Of a stretch of DNA of 64,000 bases, positions 63,057-64,000 are shown piece after piece; position 1 is the stretch's first letter; each line of letters starts with the position of its first letter. The stretch is taken from contig NZ_OY762276.1 in NCBI RefSeq assembly GCF_963665445.1, positions 2,016,001-2,080,000 on the forward strand, in the 5' to 3' direction. The translations under genes and the position numbers were made by a program. The notes beneath the pieces are model-generated. The model did not search any database. It saw only the letters and a list, made by a program, of their open reading frames with translations, and was not told where the DNA came from. The DNA comes from an uncultured Desulfobulbus sp. (lineage in GTDB: Bacteria; Desulfobacterota; Desulfobulbia; Desulfobulbales; Desulfobulbaceae).

Positions 63057-64000
63057 TCAGTTCCCGCAGGAAGGCGACACCATCGGCTGTGCACCGGTCT
63101 CGACACGCACGGTCACCGGCATGCCCAGTTTCAGTTCATGATCGGGATCACAGGCAAGGACCCGGGCGCGATAGACCAGCTTGGTGCGCAATTCCGTGGT
63201 TTCAACGGTTTTCGGGGTGAACTCGGCGGTTGAGGAAATAAAACCGACCCAGCCTTTGTAGGCCTTGTTCGGAAAGCTGTCGGTATAAATCTGAACCCGC
63301 ATGCCTGCACGCATCCTGCCGAGATCGGGTTCGCTGACATAGGCGCGAACCCAGAGCGGATTGGTCAGGGCCAGGGTCAAGACAGGTGCCCCCGCTGAGG
63401 CCATGGCTCCGGGCTCCAGAATCCGACTGCGGATAGTGCCCTCGGCGGGTGCGGCCAGGCGGCTGTCGTTGAGTTTTCGCTGAGCCAGATCCCTGGCCGC
63501 GGTCAACGCCTCGAGATTTGCCTGGGCAGTGCGGATATCCTCCTCGCGCGGTCCCTCGACAACCAGGGAGAGCTGATCCTCAGCCGCCCGCTGCGCCGCC
63601 TCCAGTGTGTCGACCTTGGCCTTGGCACTGTCGACCTCCTGCTGGGAAATCCGGTTGGTCACCCGCAGGATCTGCAGACGGTCAAAATTGAGCCTGGCCT
63701 CTTGCAAGGTTGCTTTGGCCGAGTCGAGCCCGGCCTTGGCCATTTCAATTTCCTGCGTGCGGCTGCCGTTTTTGAGCTTGGCCAACGCCTCCGTCTGCGC
63801 CTGCACCTCGGCACTCAATCGATCGACCTCCAGCTGAAAACGAACCGGATCGAGCTCCGCCACCACTTGACCGGACTGGACCATTGCCCCCTCATCCACC
63901 AATACATGGGCAATGCGGCCGCTGTCTTGAAAGGCCATCTGCACCTCGCGAATATCGACGTTGCCGTACAGCACCAGGCCTGGGCCGTCTGCCCGTTGTT
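63057..64000 (-). CDS. HlyD-family periplasmic adaptor, 5' end outside the window
   Basis: The frame is open to the window edge (reading QRADGPGLVLYGNVDIREVQ), so the N-terminus is missing. The visible part has the first biotinyl-lipoyl half (FQDSGRIAHVLVDEGAMVQS), a long coiled coil (~40-150) and the second lipoyl half (DSRLAAPAEGTIRSRILEPG). A beta-barrel domain follows (LWVRAYVSEPDLGRMRAGM). It is the adaptor of a type I or ABC/MFS export pump. The partner genes would lie beyond the window. Confidence 0.88.
   Translation of the reverse strand, partial: QRADGPGLVLYGNVDIREVQMAFQDSGRIAHVLVDEGAMVQSGQVVAELDPVRFQLEVDRLSAEVQAQTEALAKLKNGSRTQEIEMAKAGLDSAKATLQEARLNFDRLQILRVTNRISQQEVDSAKAKVDTLEAAQRAAEDQLSLVVEGPREEDIRTAQANLEALTAARDLAQRKLNDSRLAAPAEGTIRSRILEPGAMASAGAPVLTLALTNPLWVRAYVSEPDLGRMRAGMRVQIYTDSFPNKAYKGWVGFISSTAEFTPKTVETTELRTKLVYRARVLACDPDHELKLGMPVTVRVETGAQPMVSPSCGN

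Noticed and set aside
1..64000. CRISPR array or prophage
   Set aside because: No regularly spaced direct repeats and no phage structural genes were seen anywhere in the window.

Overview
The window looks like a chromosomal piece of an anaerobic or microaerophilic Gram-negative deltaproteobacterium, possibly a sulfate reducer of the Desulfobulbales type. This is inferred from gene content, not from a marker gene. It carries a TonB-dependent outer-membrane receptor and a TolC-like channel, the katA-rubrerythrin pair used against oxygen stress, NikR, a sigma-54 activator and two giant oxygen-sensitive acyl-CoA-dehydratase-activase-type proteins.

Layout. 1-2100 is a scar of nested mobile-element debris: an IS4-type transposase fragment, an IS3-type orfA, an IS21 end with the 3' part of istB, a piece of a hybrid histidine kinase and a serine-recombinase tail. 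2200-13860 is one seven-gene minus-strand operon: TonB receptor, periplasmic binding protein, FecCD-type permease, ATPase, CobN-like chelatase, and ChlD-like and ChlI-like AAA+ subunits. It is read as metal (nickel or cobalt) or corrinoid uptake, and a NikR-box-like sequence lies upstream. 14416-16131 holds a tiny ORF, an intact IS701-like element with 19-bp inverted repeats and a 7-bp target duplication, and the repeat that the element interrupted. 16400-19400 is rubrerythrin-catalase, divergent from an XRE-cupin regulator, with a strong 8-2-8 palindrome between them. 19600-21350 is a frameshifted ZIP transporter and a radical SAM gene.

21390-52834 is the most distinctive part. The first half (21.4-31 kb) encodes a nucleotidyltransferase, an LtaS-like phosphotransferase, a flippase, a CDP-glycerol-type polymerase, two GT4 glycosyltransferases and a SPASM-like radical SAM protein, which together suggest a phosphate-containing surface glycan. 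The second half (31-53 kb) combines two ~1400-1470-residue double-BadF activase proteins, myo-inositol-1-phosphate synthase, an inositol-phosphate cytidylyltransferase-like protein, two CDP-alcohol phosphatidyltransferases (one of the di-inositol-phosphate synthase type), two PHP phosphoesterases, a PhnW-like aminotransferase, and MMPL, MlaC-like and TolC-like transport proteins. My working model is an anaerobic pathway that makes and exports an unusual inositol-phosphate lipid, possibly ether-linked.

52.8-54.1 kb is a decayed, AT-rich stretch. 54.1-64 kb holds housekeeping genes: tRNA-Ser(GGA), tadA, a sigma-54 regulator whose receiver lacks the phospho-acceptor Asp, an M48 protease with nikR, a polar amino-acid ABC pair, a YbaK-type deacylase, a short Orn/Lys/Arg decarboxylase and a HlyD protein cut by the window end.

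Two dispersed repeat families were found. One, ~100 bp with a conserved 10-bp hairpin, has three copies, each between a divergent gene pair (37.7, 45.6 and 60.8 kb). The other has copies near 16.1 and 53.65 kb.
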